From contig NZ_FQUE01000005.1 of the NCBI RefSeq assembly GCF_900128995.1, positions 62,001 through 126,000 of the forward strand: DNA of 64,000 nt. Direction: 5' to 3'. Each line of letters opens with the position of its first letter. Within the stretch, counting starts at the first letter, position 1. The notes under the pieces are model-generated. The model worked only from the letters and a program-made list of their open reading frames with translations. It had not been told where the DNA came from and made no database searches. Positions 62,814-64,000 of this stretch are shown piece after piece. Both the position numbers and the translations under genes were made by a program. The DNA is from Loktanella atrilutea. GTDB lineage: Bacteria; Pseudomonadota; Alphaproteobacteria; Rhodobacterales; Rhodobacteraceae.

Positions 62814-62874
62814 GCGAATCGGTGGGGCGCCTGATTCGGTTTGGACGAATCAACGCCTTGCGCGTCTGATTCGC
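62814..62874. promoter_or_regulatory. Symmetric cluster of four GANTC sites upstream of rpoD
   Basis: GAATC at 62816 and 62847 and GATTC at 62833 and 62868 lie within 57 bases. The middle two form a perfect inverted repeat TGATTCG-N7-CGAATCA; the outer two are GCGAATC and GATTCGC. GANTC is the target of the cell-cycle methylase CcrM in alphaproteobacteria. Confidence 0.55.
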
Positions 62875-62952
62875 AACCGGAAAGGGCAGATTTCACAGCC
62901 CTGTTGCACGCCGCCCCCTCGTTCGTCGATCTACGCGCGGATCGGTCCTGCC

Positions 62953-64000
62953 CTACTTAGGGCCGCGCGGCGGTTTTGCAATCGTCAGGGCCTGCAGGAT
63001 CGCGTCGAAGGCCGCGCGTTCCGACTTGTCCATGCCGAAGCCGTTCTCTGCGATGACGATCTCGGCGTTGTTCTCTCCGCCGATCTGGCTGGATTTGGCG
63101 ACGGCGCGCACCGCCTCTCCCAGCCGCCACGTCAGCCCCTCGTCGGCGGCATCGACGTCCTCCACCGCCTCCGACACCTCGCGCGGGAGGGCGCGGGCGG
63201 CGGTCAGCTTGGCGAAGCTTTCCGCAAGGCAGCGACGCGCGAAGTCCAGATCGCCGGGCTTGCGCAGGCCCGAGGTCAGCGCCACGTCGCGCTGGGTCAG
63301 GAGGCGGGCGACGGCCTCCTCTCCGACGCAGGCGTGGAGGTGGGCGGTCAGGTCCGCATCTTCTGCACAGCGCAGGATCGCGTCGCGCAGGCGGGCGTGG
63401 TCGGGGTCGGCGCAGTCCATCAGTTCCAGCGGCGCGACGAAGGCCGGCAGGGCGGCGGGGGTGGCGATCAGCGTGGCGAGGATCACCGCCTCGCGCATGT
63501 GGGATTCGTCCGCCGCGCCGGCGCCGAGGATCGAGCGCTTGTTGGTGGCGACGGGCGAGAGGTCGCGTTCCCAAGGCTGGGCCTTGGGGTTCCATTTCTG
63601 CGCCTTGCGGGGGGTGAAGGCCTTGTTCTGCGGCTTGCGGGTGCGGAACAGGTCCCACCGCATCTCCTTGATCGCCTCGCCGTAGTGGCTGCGGATCGAG
63701 GGGTCGGCGATCAGGCGGATCTTGTCGCGCAGCGCCTTGTCGAGGGCGGCGCGGCGTTCGGGGCTGTCGAAGACGCGGCCCTCGGTCTCTCGCTGCCAGA
63801 GCAGGTTGACCATGGGAATGGCCGCGTCGAGGATCGCCTGCATGGCGTCGCGGCCCTGCCCCTTGATGACGTCGTCGGGGTCGAGGCCCGCGGGCATCAC
63901 GGCGAAGCGCAGGGACTGCCCGGCGGCGAGGAGCGGCAGGGCGAGGTCGATGACCCGCATGGCGGCGCGCAGGCCGGCGGTGTCGCCGTCGAGCGCGACG
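62953..64000 (-). CDS. dnaG: DNA primase (C-terminal part; N-terminus beyond window)
   Basis: About 349 C-terminal residues are visible. At the window edge the Toprim metal motif is present (VALDGDTAGLRAA), followed by the rest of the catalytic domain (LDPDDVIKGQGRDAMQ) and the helicase-interaction domain. DnaG lays down RNA primers for replication. The frame stays open to base 64000 and is expected to continue for about 300 residues. It is upstream of rpoD in the same direction. Confidence 0.96.
   Translation of the reverse strand, partial: VALDGDTAGLRAAMRVIDLALPLLAAGQSLRFAVMPAGLDPDDVIKGQGRDAMQAILDAAIPMVNLLWQRETEGRVFDSPERRAALDKALRDKIRLIADPSIRSHYGEAIKEMRWDLFRTRKPQNKAFTPRKAQKWNPKAQPWERDLSPVATNKRSILGAGAADESHMREAVILATLIATPAALPAFVAPLELMDCADPDHARLRDAILRCAEDADLTAHLHACVGEEAVARLLTQRDVALTSGLRKPGDLDFARRCLAESFAKLTAARALPREVSEAVEDVDAADEGLTWRLGEAVRAVAKSSQIGGENNAEIVIAENGFGMDKSERAAFDAILQALTIAKPPRGPK

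Overview
This window is a stretch of GC-rich (roughly two-thirds G+C) alphaproteobacterial chromosome, almost certainly from the Rhodobacteraceae/Roseobacter group. The evidence is a SAM-II riboswitch in front of metZ, a tRNA-His without the extra G at -1, a FdxA/CarD/S4/SUV3-helicase gene block, an alphaproteobacterial ribE-X-ribB-ribH-nusB operon, a dnaG-rpoD block, MmcB, and intergenic repeats of a kind I associate with this family. It is mostly housekeeping sequence with one clear accessory block. Genes are packed tightly, many with 1-4 base stop/start overlaps, and no gene-free stretch exceeds 300 bases. I saw no insertion sequence, prophage or CRISPR array.

Layout. 0-3.2 kb: glyQ-(membrane protein)-glyS, cut by the window start. 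3.3-6 kb: a secreted peptidoglycan-binding pseudo-protease and a GGDEF gene whose PAS half is wrecked. 6-10.4 kb: trkH, folE2, a GNAT acetyltransferase and metZ under a SAM-II riboswitch with terminator. 10.6-17.5 kb: GST, PilZ, YciB, an EamA transporter, ftsY, a lytic transglycosylase and a lone formate-dehydrogenase-type NuoE/NuoF fusion. 17.6-27 kb: AlkB-like hydroxylase, xseA, purD, carD, fdxA, S4 protein, SUV3-like helicase and a TPR protein. 27-36 kb: SCP2 protein, lysophospholipase-like hydrolase, the ligase-associated exonuclease plus ATP-dependent DNA ligase pair, a membrane EEP protein, an M3 peptidase, GNAT, and two NAD(P)-binding oxidoreductases. 36-41 kb: rpoH, rluD, tRNA-His, GNAT, small conserved genes, mmcB, 6S RNA and an HdeD-type protein.

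41-58 kb: the riboflavin genes are in two pieces, nusB-ribH-ribB-X-ribE on the left and ribD-nrdR on the right. Between them lies a capsule locus (KpsS-like, Wza-like, KpsC-like). The capsule locus is itself interrupted by a LysR / tripartite tricarboxylate transporter / shikimate dehydrogenase / 3-dehydroshikimate dehydratase cassette that should take shikimate-type compounds to protocatechuate. 58-64 kb: YjbQ, an SDR, a dienelactone-hydrolase-like protein with an export-like N-terminus, then hlyU-like, rpoD and dnaG (cut by the window end).

How it fits together: housekeeping operons (translation, riboflavin, sigma factors, primase) form the backbone. Visible regulation includes the SAM-II attenuator, a heat-shock-like promoter for rpoH, a possible SOS box for mmcB, a DnaA box over the nrdR promoter and a symmetric cluster of GANTC sites before rpoD. 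The most accessory-looking segment is the shikimate cassette at 46.3-53.2 kb. By-eye base counts also suggest that G/C strand bias flips near 41.5-43 kb.
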